64,000 nucleotides of DNA from Phycisphaerales bacterium Planc_01. GTDB lineage: Bacteria; Planctomycetota; Phycisphaerae; Sedimentisphaerales; Anaerobacaceae. The stretch is taken from NCBI GenBank assembly GCA_001603075.1, contig LVBB01000122.1:1-64000 (forward strand), written 5' to 3'. Position 1 is the stretch's first letter; each line of letters begins with the position of its first letter. Shown here one piece after another: positions 35,186 to 44,083 of this stretch. The notes under the pieces were generated by a model, which did not search any database, had not been told where the DNA came from, and worked only from the letters and a program-made list of their open reading frames with translations. The translations under genes and the position numbers were made by a program.

Positions 35186-35908
35186 ATGCATTTGAGCCGT
35201 ATCGTCTTTCATCCGGACACATACCCCACCCGAGAGCACTATCCGTTCAATCTCGACATCTTCCATCGAACCGCAGAGATCGTCCTCGATCGCCCCGTGA
35301 CGATGTTCGTCGGCGAGAACGGCACGGGCAAATCGACGCTGCTCGAAGCGGTGGCGCGCAAGGCCGGCATCCACATCTGGCAGGATTACGGCCGGACACG
35401 ATTCCAGTACAATCCCTATGAGAATAAGTTCCATCGGTGCATCTCGGTGGAATGGGCCGCCGATCGCGTGCCCGGGTCGTTCTTCGGATCGTCGGTGTTC
35501 CATGACTTCGCCCGCATCCTCGATGAATGGGCGGCCGCCGACCCGGCCCTGCTCGAATACTTCGGCGGCAAGTCGCTGCTGACCCAGTCGCACGGCCAGT
35601 CGATCATGTCGTTCTTCAAGGCCCGCTACGAGATCAAGGGGCTCTATCTGATGGACGAGCCGGAGACGGCGCTGTCGCCCGCGACGCAGATCGCGCTGCT
35701 GAAGCTGCTCGCCCGCATGGCGGCCGCCGGACACGCGCAGTTCATCATCGCCACGCACTCGCCCATCCTGCTGGCCTGCCCCGGCGCGGCGATCTACAGC
35801 TTCGACGAGATTCCCATCCAGCCGATCGCATATGAACAGACGCCGCACTATCAGACGTATAAGGACTTCATGAACGATCCGCACAAGTACTGCGACGATC
35901 ACCAATGA
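35186..35908 (+). CDS. ABC-type AAA ATPase, non-transport
   Basis: 240 residues. Walker A is GENGTGKST (43-51), Walker B LYLMDEPETALSP, and the switch histidine is in IIATHSPILL. No membrane partner is adjacent. Such small stand-alone ATPases resemble RecF/MrfA-like or OLD-family ATP-binding domains, but a TOPRIM domain is absent. GAGAGGTACCCTG precedes ATG 35186; an ATG at 35141 overlapping the dtd stop is an alternative start adding 15 residues. Role unknown. Confidence 0.85.
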   Translation: MHLSRIVFHPDTYPTREHYPFNLDIFHRTAEIVLDRPVTMFVGENGTGKSTLLEAVARKAGIHIWQDYGRTRFQYNPYENKFHRCISVEWAADRVPGSFFGSSVFHDFARILDEWAAADPALLEYFGGKSLLTQSHGQSIMSFFKARYEIKGLYLMDEPETALSPATQIALLKLLARMAAAGHAQFIIATHSPILLACPGAAIYSFDEIPIQPIAYEQTPHYQTYKDFMNDPHKYCDDHQ

Positions 35909-35925
35909 GGCCCCTGGAGGATATC

Positions 35926-37062
35926 ATGACCGCAAGGCGACACGATTTCAGAATACCGATGATCTCGTTGGCCGTCTGCCTGTCCCTGGCGTCTCTGTGC
36001 TGGGCGGCCGGAGACAAGGGTTTGGAGCGGATTCGCGTCAGCGACGATGGGAGGCATTTCGTCGGCGCCGAATCCGGCCGGCGATTCATCGCCTGGGGCG
36101 TCAATTACGATCATGACGATGACGGGCGCCTGCTCGAAGACTATTGGCAAAACGAATGGCCGACCGTCGTGGAGGACTTCGGCGAGATCAAGGCGCTCGG
36201 CGCCAACGTCGTGCGGATTCACTTGCAGCTTGGCCGATTCATGAAGACGCCGCAGGAACCCAACGAGGCATCGCTGACGCGCCTGGCCGACCTCGTGAAG
36301 CTGGCCGAGCGGACGGGGCTCTATCTCAACATCACCGGCCTGGGCTGCTACCACAAGCAGGATGTGCCCGCCTGGTACAACGCGATGAACGAGGCGCAGC
36401 GATGGGACGTCCAGGCGCAATTCTGGGAGGCGGTCGCCAAGACCTGCGCGCACAGCGACGCGATCTTCTGCTATGACCTGATGAACGAGCCCATCCTGCC
36501 CGGCGGCGACAAGGTCGAGACCGACTGGCTGGCGGGCGACTTCGCGGGCAAGCATTTCGTCCAGCGAATCGCGCTCGATCTGGGCGGACGCAGCCGGCAA
36601 GAGGTGGCCAGGGCCTGGGTCGATGCGCTCGTTGCCGCCATCCGCAAGCACGATGCCCGAAGCATGGTCACGGTGGGCGTGATCCCGTGGGCGATGACCT
36701 GGCCGAAGGCCAAGCCCCTCTTCTATTCCAAAGAGGTCAGTGAGAACCTGGATTTTGTCAGCGTGCATTTCTATCCCGAGCGAGATGAAATCGACAAGGC
36801 CCTGAAGGCGCTGGCGGTCTACGACGTCGGCAAGCCTCTGGTGATCGAGGAGATGTTCCCCCTTCGTTGCAGCCTCAACGAGATGGACGCCTTCATCGAC
36901 GGCTCACGGCAGATCGCTGACGGCTACATCAGCTTCTACTGGGGCAAGACCGCCGAGGAATACAGCCGCGAGCCCCACGACATCAAAGCCATGCTCCTCC
37001 GCGGCTGGCTCGAATACTTCCAAACCAAAGCCACCGCAATCCTGAGTACCAGCTGCAGGTGA
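35926..37062 (+). CDS. Secreted glycoside hydrolase, GH5/cellulase-like fold
   Basis: 378 residues with a signal peptide ending at CWAAG. It has a (beta/alpha)8 glycosidase pattern: RRFIAWGVNYDHDD, LGANVVRIHLQLGRF, the acid/base Glu188 in YDLMNEP, VSVHFYP, and the likely nucleophile in LVIEEMFP (E308 or E309). The family assignment is to GH5-type clan A enzymes; substrate (mannan, cellulose or other beta-glucan) is not known. GGAGGATATC precedes ATG 35926. The last residues (AILSTSCR) do not look like a natural end and the GC content drops right after the stop, so the 3' end may have been replaced by the neighbouring insert. Confidence 0.8.
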   Translation: MTARRHDFRIPMISLAVCLSLASLCWAAGDKGLERIRVSDDGRHFVGAESGRRFIAWGVNYDHDDDGRLLEDYWQNEWPTVVEDFGEIKALGANVVRIHLQLGRFMKTPQEPNEASLTRLADLVKLAERTGLYLNITGLGCYHKQDVPAWYNAMNEAQRWDVQAQFWEAVAKTCAHSDAIFCYDLMNEPILPGGDKVETDWLAGDFAGKHFVQRIALDLGGRSRQEVARAWVDALVAAIRKHDARSMVTVGVIPWAMTWPKAKPLFYSKEVSENLDFVSVHFYPERDEIDKALKALAVYDVGKPLVIEEMFPLRCSLNEMDAFIDGSRQIADGYISFYWGKTAEEYSREPHDIKAMLLRGWLEYFQTKATAILSTSCR

Positions 37063-37419
37063 TGTGTCACCCTGTGGGTGTATCCTGAGGAAATTATCTC
37101 ATTTTGCTTGCATCATTCTGTTGACTCTTGTGACTGTTTGTGCCACAAATAGGGTCAATGGGAGCATGTGCGGAGCCGGAGTTGCATCAGAGGTATCTTG
37201 CCGGCTCGGGTGTGTTTTGTACTATGGGGAGCGCAGGATGCTGCCCGTCGGCGTTGAGAGGCTATGTGGAGGTTTCGCACCAGAGGATACAAGATAATTG
37301 GCCGCTTTGATCAGGTGGCACTCTAGCCTGTTTCATTTCGTTCCGACGTTTCGTATAGACAATGGCTCGATGAGCCAAGCATTTGCGGTCGGTGCCTTAA
37401 ATGGATAGGAGAGAAAACA
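37063..37419. other. Intergenic region at the left edge of a lower-GC insert
   Basis: 357 bases of about 50% GC by eye, compared with about 65% to the left. A 77-codon open frame from 37064 has no supporting ribosome binding site and no recognisable product. It probably holds the promoter of the KaiC-like gene. Confidence 0.5.
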
Positions 37420-39336
37420 ATGCCCAAATTCAGAACATTCATGTCTCCTGTGTATTTCCGGACCCCTCTCCAGATTCGCCAACTTCAGCCCTTGCCGGAA
37501 ACAGCTGCAGATGATGCTACACAGAAGTGTTTGTTTGATGATCTCCTTGGCGGCGGCATAGAAATACCGAAGATGGTACTGGAGACCTCTGCTGTGGACA
37601 GGAAGTCGGGGTATGGCGCTCCGGCTCTCTTCATGCTCATCACAGGTCGTCCTGGATCTGGAAAATCTACGTTTGCACTTGAGTTGTGCTATCGGATGGC
37701 AACTCAAAGCCAGCGCGACCCAGAGCTCAAAACATACGGCCTCTCAGATCAGATGCTATCAAGCATATACTACTCCGCGGAAACCAACACTGCGGATCTT
37801 GTTCACCAAGCAGAGTCTTTTGGCTGGCAAACAGATTCATTTGCTGCGCTTGAGGGCATCTGTCAACCAGACAAGGTCCACATCCTCGGACGGAGTAGGT
37901 TTCCCACGGTATCGACGGGCGAACCGGAGGAGTATTTTCACCAGATAATGGAGGGTTGGCGCAAACTTGATGCGTGTCCGCACATTGTTGTGTTCGATAG
38001 CCTCAACGTGTTGCCTACCAAGTGGGATGCCAAGGAAGTTATGGAGGAACTCTTGAAGACCTGTAGACGTGGCCCTCTGGTCTTCATTGCGGTCCTGGAT
38101 TCGCACTATACCACACCTGAATTCGACCGCTGGAGTCACGAGGCCGACTTGGTCGTCGATCTGTCATACAAAGACGAAGAGGATTATCTTGTACGGAAGA
38201 TCCAGATCGTCAAAGCAAGGTATCAAGATCATGCGGATGGCATTCACCGACTGAAGATCAATCCAAAGCCCTCAGAGAGCGAAGATGTAAAGCACCCCAT
38301 GTCACCACTGATAAAGGAAGGTGGGATATTTGTATTTCCCTCAATACACCGTGCACTATCGCGAGCCCGGCGCCGATCAAGCGAAAAGCATCCTCGCTTT
38401 GCGCGTCCTATCGAGAGTCCTTTTGCTGCTCTGAATGAGGTTATACACAGAGGAGGGTTTCCAGAAGGTGCATCTACAGCAATTGTTGGGTCGCGTGGGG
38501 GCATGAAGAGTCATTTGGCCTACTACACAATGCTGAAGTTTCTAGAGGAGCATCCTGATGAACGGGCACTTCTCATCTCCTTGAGGGACGAGGAATGTGC
38601 GGCCAGACATACACTTAACGAGATCTTTTCGAATCAGTTGAATGAACAGGGCAAACCTTGGGCTGGCGGGATGAACACCGGTGCCGCCGATAGGAAGCTC
38701 GGAAGGTACATTGACAAAGACAGGCTTGAGATTCTGTTCTTCTGGCCAGGCTACATTTCGCCCGAGGAGTTTATGCACCTTGTCCAAGTGGCGGTGGACA
38801 GAAAGACCAAGGGAACGAAACCCGTCTCGTTGGTGGTTGTAAACGGACTCGAGCAGCTCAATGCCCGTTTCCCGCTATGTCATCGCGAGAGCATGTTCGT
38901 GTCCGGCCTTGTGACGATGCTGACTGTCTGTGGCACGACCAATATTGTCGTATCAGGCGGTGATCCTTCTAGACCGTCTGATCATGGGGGTGTCCCAGCG
39001 GGGCTGCTACAGATGGCAGATCTTATCCTTGACTCGTCCTTCCAGTTGTTGCCTCGCCGTCAAGTGTGGTCTGAGGAACTGTGGCTGAGTAATAGCAAGT
39101 GGTCTGATGACAAGATTCGTAACGTTCTCATGCACAAGCAATATCAGAGGGACCCTGTGTTGTCTGACATGGAACCACATGTTGTGTATTCTGTAATTCG
39201 TGAACCGGGGGCGCGCGAGTGCAGAAGACGCGCGCTCTTCTATATGGGCAGAGACGGCGATCCTCAGCCTCTCAAGGCAGGAAGTGTGGAGGTGTGTCTG
39301 CTGCCTGACAATTTCCCATATGGCAAACGAATATAG
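37420..39336 (+). CDS. KaiC-like protein with two RecA-type ATPase domains
   Basis: 638 residues. Domain 1 (about 37-290) starts with LFDDLLGGG, has Walker A GRPGSGKS (76-83) and Walker B HIVVFDSLN (188-196). Domain 2 (about 335-600) begins LNEVIHRGGFPEGAST, as KaiC domains do, but its Walker A is GSRGGMKS (357-364) and its Walker B reads LVVVNGLEQ without the acidic residue, so it may not hydrolyse ATP. The C-terminus lacks the KaiC phosphorylation residues as far as can be seen. GGAGAGAAAACA stands before ATG 37420. It is alone in a lower-GC insert, with no kaiA or kaiB. It may act in signalling, recombination or defence. Confidence 0.8.
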   Translation: MPKFRTFMSPVYFRTPLQIRQLQPLPETAADDATQKCLFDDLLGGGIEIPKMVLETSAVDRKSGYGAPALFMLITGRPGSGKSTFALELCYRMATQSQRDPELKTYGLSDQMLSSIYYSAETNTADLVHQAESFGWQTDSFAALEGICQPDKVHILGRSRFPTVSTGEPEEYFHQIMEGWRKLDACPHIVVFDSLNVLPTKWDAKEVMEELLKTCRRGPLVFIAVLDSHYTTPEFDRWSHEADLVVDLSYKDEEDYLVRKIQIVKARYQDHADGIHRLKINPKPSESEDVKHPMSPLIKEGGIFVFPSIHRALSRARRRSSEKHPRFARPIESPFAALNEVIHRGGFPEGASTAIVGSRGGMKSHLAYYTMLKFLEEHPDERALLISLRDEECAARHTLNEIFSNQLNEQGKPWAGGMNTGAADRKLGRYIDKDRLEILFFWPGYISPEEFMHLVQVAVDRKTKGTKPVSLVVVNGLEQLNARFPLCHRESMFVSGLVTMLTVCGTTNIVVSGGDPSRPSDHGGVPAGLLQMADLILDSSFQLLPRRQVWSEELWLSNSKWSDDKIRNVLMHKQYQRDPVLSDMEPHVVYSVIREPGARECRRRALFYMGRDGDPQPLKAGSVEVCLLPDNFPYGKRI

Positions 39337-39408
39337 ATGTAACATGGAGGCTTTCTCAAGTGACTTGATATAGAGATCACAGGGAAACACTTATCCTCGC
39401 TCATAAGG

Positions 39409-42117
39409 CTATCTCCAGGTGCGGGTGCGGTCGGTGCGGGGGTGGAAGGCGGTGGAGAGGGATTGGGCGCGGGCCTTGAGGAGCGTCTGGCGGCCTTGGG
39501 GGTTTCGGGTGTAGAGGGCCTCGCAGGGGCCGATGTAACGGGCCCACATCCGGCGGAAATGTTCGGCGGACTCCTTGTTCCTGGCGAGGGCTTTGGGCAC
39601 GGCGTGGTAGTCTTTCCGCATGAAGGGTCCGAGCGGGCTCTTTCGCACGAGCAGATAGCGTGGATCGTCGATGGGGCCGAGCAGTTCCTGGAGGGCTTCG
39701 AGGAAGACCGATCGCTCCCGCGTGCTGCCGCCCTTGACCGAGCAGGCGACGAGGCCATACTCCCGGCGTTGCGCGATGACGCGCGGCCGGGCACGCCGGC
39801 CGTCGATGACGCCGGCCTCGACGAGGGCCTTGAGCAGGGCGTTGCCGATCTGCTTCATGCTCGATGCGGCCGAGCCGTGACGCAACAGCAGCCACAGAGC
39901 CTTGAAGAATTTCGGAAGGGCCGCCACCGCCGCCAGGGCCGAAACGGCTGCCAGCAGGAGCATCAGCGCCCGCAGCGGCCAGGACGCGGCGGATCGGGAC
40001 ATCCAGATCGAGAAGGTCGATACGCCCCAGAACCACACCTGCCACAGCACCGCCAGGACCGTCCGCGTGACTACGAAGTCGCGCGGCAGCGCCAGCAGCG
40101 AGGTTGTGACCTCTTCGGCCATGGCCCCAATGCGGGCGGCGCCAAGCGCCCGCTCCCATCGCGTTCGCAGGCCGTCGCGATCCCGCGCCTGCTGCGTCAT
40201 GGTCGCGTTGATCTGGTCGATCCGCGTCGCGTCGTAGGGAGGGTTGCCGATGCCGAGCCGAGCCAGACCGCTTTCGATCGTGCTGCTCCTGAACGAGACG
40301 CCGACGAAGGCCTTGAACCGGCGCATCAGCGTATCGAGGTCCTCTCCCGGCTCGGCGACGCCGGCCTCCTGGCAGACCAGATGCCAGATGTTGGCGGTCT
40401 TGGCGGGGTTGCCCTCCTCGGTTCGGATGGCCCGGCCGCGCATCTGGTTGCTGAGCATGTACGAGCCAACGAAACTGGCGAGGATCAGCGCGTTGACCGA
40501 CGGCGCGTCCCAGCCCTCGCCCAGCAGCGCGGTCGTCCCGATCAGTACAGTGACGCCGCCCTGGCGGAACAGGTTCGTGACGAGCGCGACGATCTTCTGC
40601 TTGTCGGCCCCGCGAACGACGACCTCGCAGAACCGCTCATCGTGGGCCAGCGGCTTGAAGGCGATGCTGCCGGAGTCGATTCCGAGATCCGCGCCGATCG
40701 CTCGCAGCGACTCCTGCGTGTCGGCAGGGACGACGGTCAGCGTTCCCGTGAGGATGCCGAGCCGCACGTCGGAGGCCTTGGTACGGCGAATCTGCTCGAA
40801 GATCGGCACGACGCCCAGCCGCTTGAGGTCTTTGGTGTCAGTCGGGTCCGTGGGGAAGTCGGCGCTGCGAACGAAATCGGTCAGAACGACCATTCGCAGA
40901 GCGGAGCCGAGGGATTGGCTCTCGATCTGGACGATGTCCTCGATGCTCTTGAGCTTCGAGGCGCTTCGCGTCAGCAGTTGGGCGGTCCGGCCCGTGCTCC
41001 GCAGGCTCACCGTGCGCCGCTCGATCGCGCCGATCCGCTTGAGGTCGCGCGCGATCTGCTGGAACAGACCCTTGTGGGCTTCGAACGATTTGGCGTGGCT
41101 GTAGAGGCAGCCGGTCAGCAGGGCCTCGAACCATTCGAGCGTCAGCGGAGGGCACTTGTGCCGCGAGAAACCGATCGCGCCCAGCAGCTTTCCGGGCGGC
41201 CGGCCTCGAACCTGGTTGAGGAAGATGGCGACGCTCGAATAGAAACCCGGATCGGCGAGGATCTCCTCGATGTGCTCCCCGGGCTCGACGATGCGGCGGT
41301 CGGCTTCAAGGGCCTGGATGAATGCCTCATTGCCGGTCAGCGCCTTGACGGAAGCATCGACCTGGCGGCGGAACTCGGCGAGTTCGGCCTGCTCGGCGCG
41401 CAGCGGCGTCGAGATGTACATGTAATCCTGGTGCGGGCAGAGGTTCTTCTCCTGCACCAGCTCGGGCACGGTGATCTCCGCGTCGATCGAGCCGCACAGA
41501 TCGACGTAGCGGTCCCACTCGAAGGGCGAGACGTCGAACGGCGCGGTGGCGGTCAGCGCCACGACCGTCGGCTCGTTCAGGTTCTTCTTCACATCGACCA
41601 GACACCGCCACCATTCATTCCTCAGATGGTGCGCCTCGTCGAGCACGAGCGTGCGGACGTCCAGGGCGCCCAGCTTCTTCAGAAGAGCGGCTTTTCGGGT
41701 TGATCGAGGCTTGTCTTTGCCCGCCTTCTCGGGGGCCGGCTGCGGCTCCTGATCTTCCTCTTCCTCCGTCCGGCCCGAGTAGACGCTGTGCAGCCCCTGA
41801 TACGTCGAGACGGTGAGGAATCGCGGGTCGCGAATGTCCCGCGAGACCCAGTCGGGCAGACCCGGGCCCTGCTCGCTGAACAGGCCGATGAGCCGGTCGA
41901 TCCACTGATCGCGGATCGCGACGGTCGGGGTGAAGATCAGCGTGGGCCGGTTCAGCCGCCGGACGACCTCCAGGCCCAGCACCGTCTTGCCCGAGCCGGG
42001 CGCCGCGACGATGTGCAGGTGGTTGTCGTCGAGGTAGTCGTCCAGCTCCGACAGCACCCGCTGCTGGTAGCGACGCCAGGGTTTGCGGAACTGGATGTCC
42101 GAAGGAAACGTTTTCAC
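39409..42117 (-). CDS. Superfamily 2 DEAH-type helicase with membrane segments
   Basis: 902 residues. The helicase core has Walker A APGSGKT (39-45), DEAH (160-163), TATAP and, in the second lobe, LIGTTALLGEGWDAPSVNALI and QMRGRAIR. Two hydrophobic segments follow at about 687-706 and 714-735 (VLAVLWQVWFWGVSTFSIWM and LRALMLLLAAVSALAAVAAL), then a 165-residue basic C-terminal domain. The start is a GTG at 42117 directly after the TAG of the DUF1294 gene, which suggests coupled translation. SF2 ATPases anchored to the membrane are uncommon; a role in phage defence or DNA uptake is possible but not shown. Confidence 0.82.
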   Translation of the reverse strand: MKTFPSDIQFRKPWRRYQQRVLSELDDYLDDNHLHIVAAPGSGKTVLGLEVVRRLNRPTLIFTPTVAIRDQWIDRLIGLFSEQGPGLPDWVSRDIRDPRFLTVSTYQGLHSVYSGRTEEEEDQEPQPAPEKAGKDKPRSTRKAALLKKLGALDVRTLVLDEAHHLRNEWWRCLVDVKKNLNEPTVVALTATAPFDVSPFEWDRYVDLCGSIDAEITVPELVQEKNLCPHQDYMYISTPLRAEQAELAEFRRQVDASVKALTGNEAFIQALEADRRIVEPGEHIEEILADPGFYSSVAIFLNQVRGRPPGKLLGAIGFSRHKCPPLTLEWFEALLTGCLYSHAKSFEAHKGLFQQIARDLKRIGAIERRTVSLRSTGRTAQLLTRSASKLKSIEDIVQIESQSLGSALRMVVLTDFVRSADFPTDPTDTKDLKRLGVVPIFEQIRRTKASDVRLGILTGTLTVVPADTQESLRAIGADLGIDSGSIAFKPLAHDERFCEVVVRGADKQKIVALVTNLFRQGGVTVLIGTTALLGEGWDAPSVNALILASFVGSYMLSNQMRGRAIRTEEGNPAKTANIWHLVCQEAGVAEPGEDLDTLMRRFKAFVGVSFRSSTIESGLARLGIGNPPYDATRIDQINATMTQQARDRDGLRTRWERALGAARIGAMAEEVTTSLLALPRDFVVTRTVLAVLWQVWFWGVSTFSIWMSRSAASWPLRALMLLLAAVSALAAVAALPKFFKALWLLLRHGSAASSMKQIGNALLKALVEAGVIDGRRARPRVIAQRREYGLVACSVKGGSTRERSVFLEALQELLGPIDDPRYLLVRKSPLGPFMRKDYHAVPKALARNKESAEHFRRMWARYIGPCEALYTRNPQGRQTLLKARAQSLSTAFHPRTDRTRTWR

Positions 42118-42483
42118 CTATGAGGCCCGGAGAACAAAATACCAGTAGCCGACGACCGCCAGAGTCTGCACCAGGATGATGCCGATGAAGACCATCCTGA
42201 ATTTGACCTTCTGCGTCTTGTGTCGGAACAGCCCTTGTGCCAGTAAGGCGCCGGGGCTTGCCCCGACCAATGCCGCCAGATGCAGGATCACCTCCGGCAC
42301 GCGCCCTCCGCGCAGGACGGCCTGTCGCTTGTCGTAGCCATAGAGCACCACGGTCACGGCGTTGACTCCAGTCAGATAGGCGTACAGGCCCGACAGGCCG
42401 AGCCACCAGAGCAGAATGGAGGCCACTGCGACGAGAATCGCCAGAATCCAGAAGAACGTCTTCTTCGGCTGGTGTCTGGTCAT
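42118..42483 (-). CDS. DUF1294 family membrane protein
   Basis: 121 residues with three or four membrane segments (FFWILAILVAVASILLWWLG, YLTGVNAVTVVLYGYDK, ILHLAALVGASPGALLAQ, MVFIGIILVQTLAVVGYWYF). The motif VNAVTVVLYGYDKR and GGSPGA-like VGASPGALLAQ are typical of DUF1294. Function unknown. Start at ATG 42483 (a GTG 5 codons earlier is possible). It lies between the phosphofructokinase gene (18 bases) and the helicase gene on the same strand. Confidence 0.85.
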   Translation of the reverse strand: MTRHQPKKTFFWILAILVAVASILLWWLGLSGLYAYLTGVNAVTVVLYGYDKRQAVLRGGRVPEVILHLAALVGASPGALLAQGLFRHKTQKVKFRMVFIGIILVQTLAVVGYWYFVLRAS

Positions 42484-42501
42484 CGTCCGAGCCGCCACAC
42501 G

Positions 42502-43599
42502 TCACACGCCGAAGGTCGCGCCGATGGCTTTGGCGGCCTTGATCAGTGCGTGATTTCTGGGAACGGTCTTGATCTTGCCGGCGATACTGGCCAAGGGGAC
42601 GCTCGAAATCCCGCCGCCCTTCCAGACCACCAGGCGGTTCTTGACACCGGCGGCCAACAGTTCGATCGCGGCGTGGCCGAACATCGTCGCCAGCGTCCGG
42701 TCGTGCGGGGTCGGCGTGCCGCCGCGCTGGACGTGCCCGAGGACCACCGCGCGGCAATCCAGGCCCGTCTGCCGATTGATGTCTTCGGCCAGTTTCTCGC
42801 CGATCCCGCCCAGGCGAATCGGGTCGGGACTGTTTGCGACGCGTTTGAGGACGACCATCTGCCCGCCTTTTTCCTTCGCCCCTTCGGAGACGACGATGAT
42901 GCTGAACCGCTTGCCTTTCCTGGATCGTCCGACGACGTATTGGCAGACGGTATCGAGTTTGTAGGGGATCTCCGGGAGGAGGATCACGTCGGCGCCGCTG
43001 GCGGCCCCGGCGTACAGGGCGATCCAGCCGGCGTAGCGCCCCATCACCTCGACGATCATCACGCGCTGGTGCGAGCTGGCGGTGGTGTGGACCTTGTCGA
43101 TAGCTTCGGCGGCGGTGGTGACCGCCGTGTCGAAGCCGAACGTGACATCGGTACCCGCCAGATCGTTGTCGATCGTCTTGGGCACGCCGATCACGGTCAG
43201 GCCCTTCTTGGCGAACTTCGCCGCCGAGGCCATCGTCCCGTCGCCGCCGATACAGACCAGGGCGTCGATGTCGCGCTGCTTGAGATGCTCGATGCATCGG
43301 TCCGAGACGTCCTTGGTCTGTGTCCCTCTGCCCGTCTTGACGGGGAAATGGAACGGGTCGGACGTGTTGCTGCTGCCCAGAATGGTGCCGCCGACGGTGA
43401 GGATGTTGCTGGTCTGTTCGTAGGTCAGACGGTCGATCCGGTTCTCGATGAATCCGAGGTAGCCGTCCTGAATCCCCCAGACGGTCAGGCCGTGGTCGTT
43501 GATGGCGGTCTTGGTGACCGCCCGAATCACGGCGTTCAGGCCGGGGCAATCGCCTCCCCCGGTCATCACGGCAATCGATCTCAGTTTGGCTTTGGCCAT
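42502..43599 (-). CDS. 6-phosphofructokinase family enzyme
   Basis: 365 residues. It phosphorylates fructose 6-phosphate to the 1,6-bisphosphate in glycolysis. Motifs are TGGGDCPGLNAVIR at the N-terminus, GGDGT (118-122), PKTIDNDL (140-147) with the catalytic Asp, and VEVMGRYAGW. Gly121 occupies the position that is Gly in ATP-dependent and Asp in PPi-dependent enzymes, while Lys141 is the residue usual in PPi-dependent and plant-type enzymes. The mixture Gly plus Lys points to an ATP-using group III type, though donor use must be tested. Start at 43599, with AGAGGG 9 bases upstream. Confidence 0.93.
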   Translation of the reverse strand: MAKAKLRSIAVMTGGGDCPGLNAVIRAVTKTAINDHGLTVWGIQDGYLGFIENRIDRLTYEQTSNILTVGGTILGSSNTSDPFHFPVKTGRGTQTKDVSDRCIEHLKQRDIDALVCIGGDGTMASAAKFAKKGLTVIGVPKTIDNDLAGTDVTFGFDTAVTTAAEAIDKVHTTASSHQRVMIVEVMGRYAGWIALYAGAASGADVILLPEIPYKLDTVCQYVVGRSRKGKRFSIIVVSEGAKEKGGQMVVLKRVANSPDPIRLGGIGEKLAEDINRQTGLDCRAVVLGHVQRGGTPTPHDRTLATMFGHAAIELLAAGVKNRLVVWKGGGISSVPLASIAGKIKTVPRNHALIKAAKAIGATFGV

Positions 43600-43850
43600 G
43601 CGTTGTCCCTCTGTGTCCTTTCCGCTGTTGTCAGCGGTACTGTTCGGGCCCGATCCCAAGGCGCATCGGGATCGGCTCTGCCGACCCATCTTAGCTGTTG
43701 ATCGAGTTGCTGGAAACAACAATGCGTTGATGGCGTGCCCTTCTGTCCGGCTGGGCACGCAACAGGTGCATGCTTGTCAGCAGCGCACCCCGAATGGTAG
43801 AGTACCCCCGTGCTCACCGACAAAGCTGTCCTTGGGAAGGAGAAGCAGTA

Positions 43851-44045
43851 ATGAAGTGGGAATACCGGACGGTCAAACTGGCTACGAGCGGATTTCTGGG
43901 CGGCAAGTTCGACGAGAAACAGCTCGATGCCTACATGAATCAACTGGGCTCCCAGGGGTGGGAGCTGGTGACCGGCTTCGACACGAACAAGAGCTATGGC
44001 GAGACGCGCGACGTCGTCGTGATTTTCAAGCGTCCCCTGTTGTGA
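43851..44045 (+). CDS. DUF4177 small protein
   Basis: 64 residues. It begins MKWEYRTVKL, has LDAYMNQLGSQGWELVTGF in the centre and ends VVVIFKRPL, the pattern of DUF4177. Function unknown. AAGGAG 9 bases before ATG 43851 is a good ribosome binding site. It stands 38 bases before the hydrolase gene on the same strand. Confidence 0.85.
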   Translation: MKWEYRTVKLATSGFLGGKFDEKQLDAYMNQLGSQGWELVTGFDTNKSYGETRDVVVIFKRPLL

Positions 44046-44083
44046 TCCGCCGGGATGCACGGCATCTCGCTGGTGGAAGTACG

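Noticed and set aside
39442-41703. A 753-codon plus-strand frame opposite the SF2 helicase
   Set aside because: The minus-strand frame contains the complete ordered helicase motifs; the opposite frame is a GC-driven shadow.
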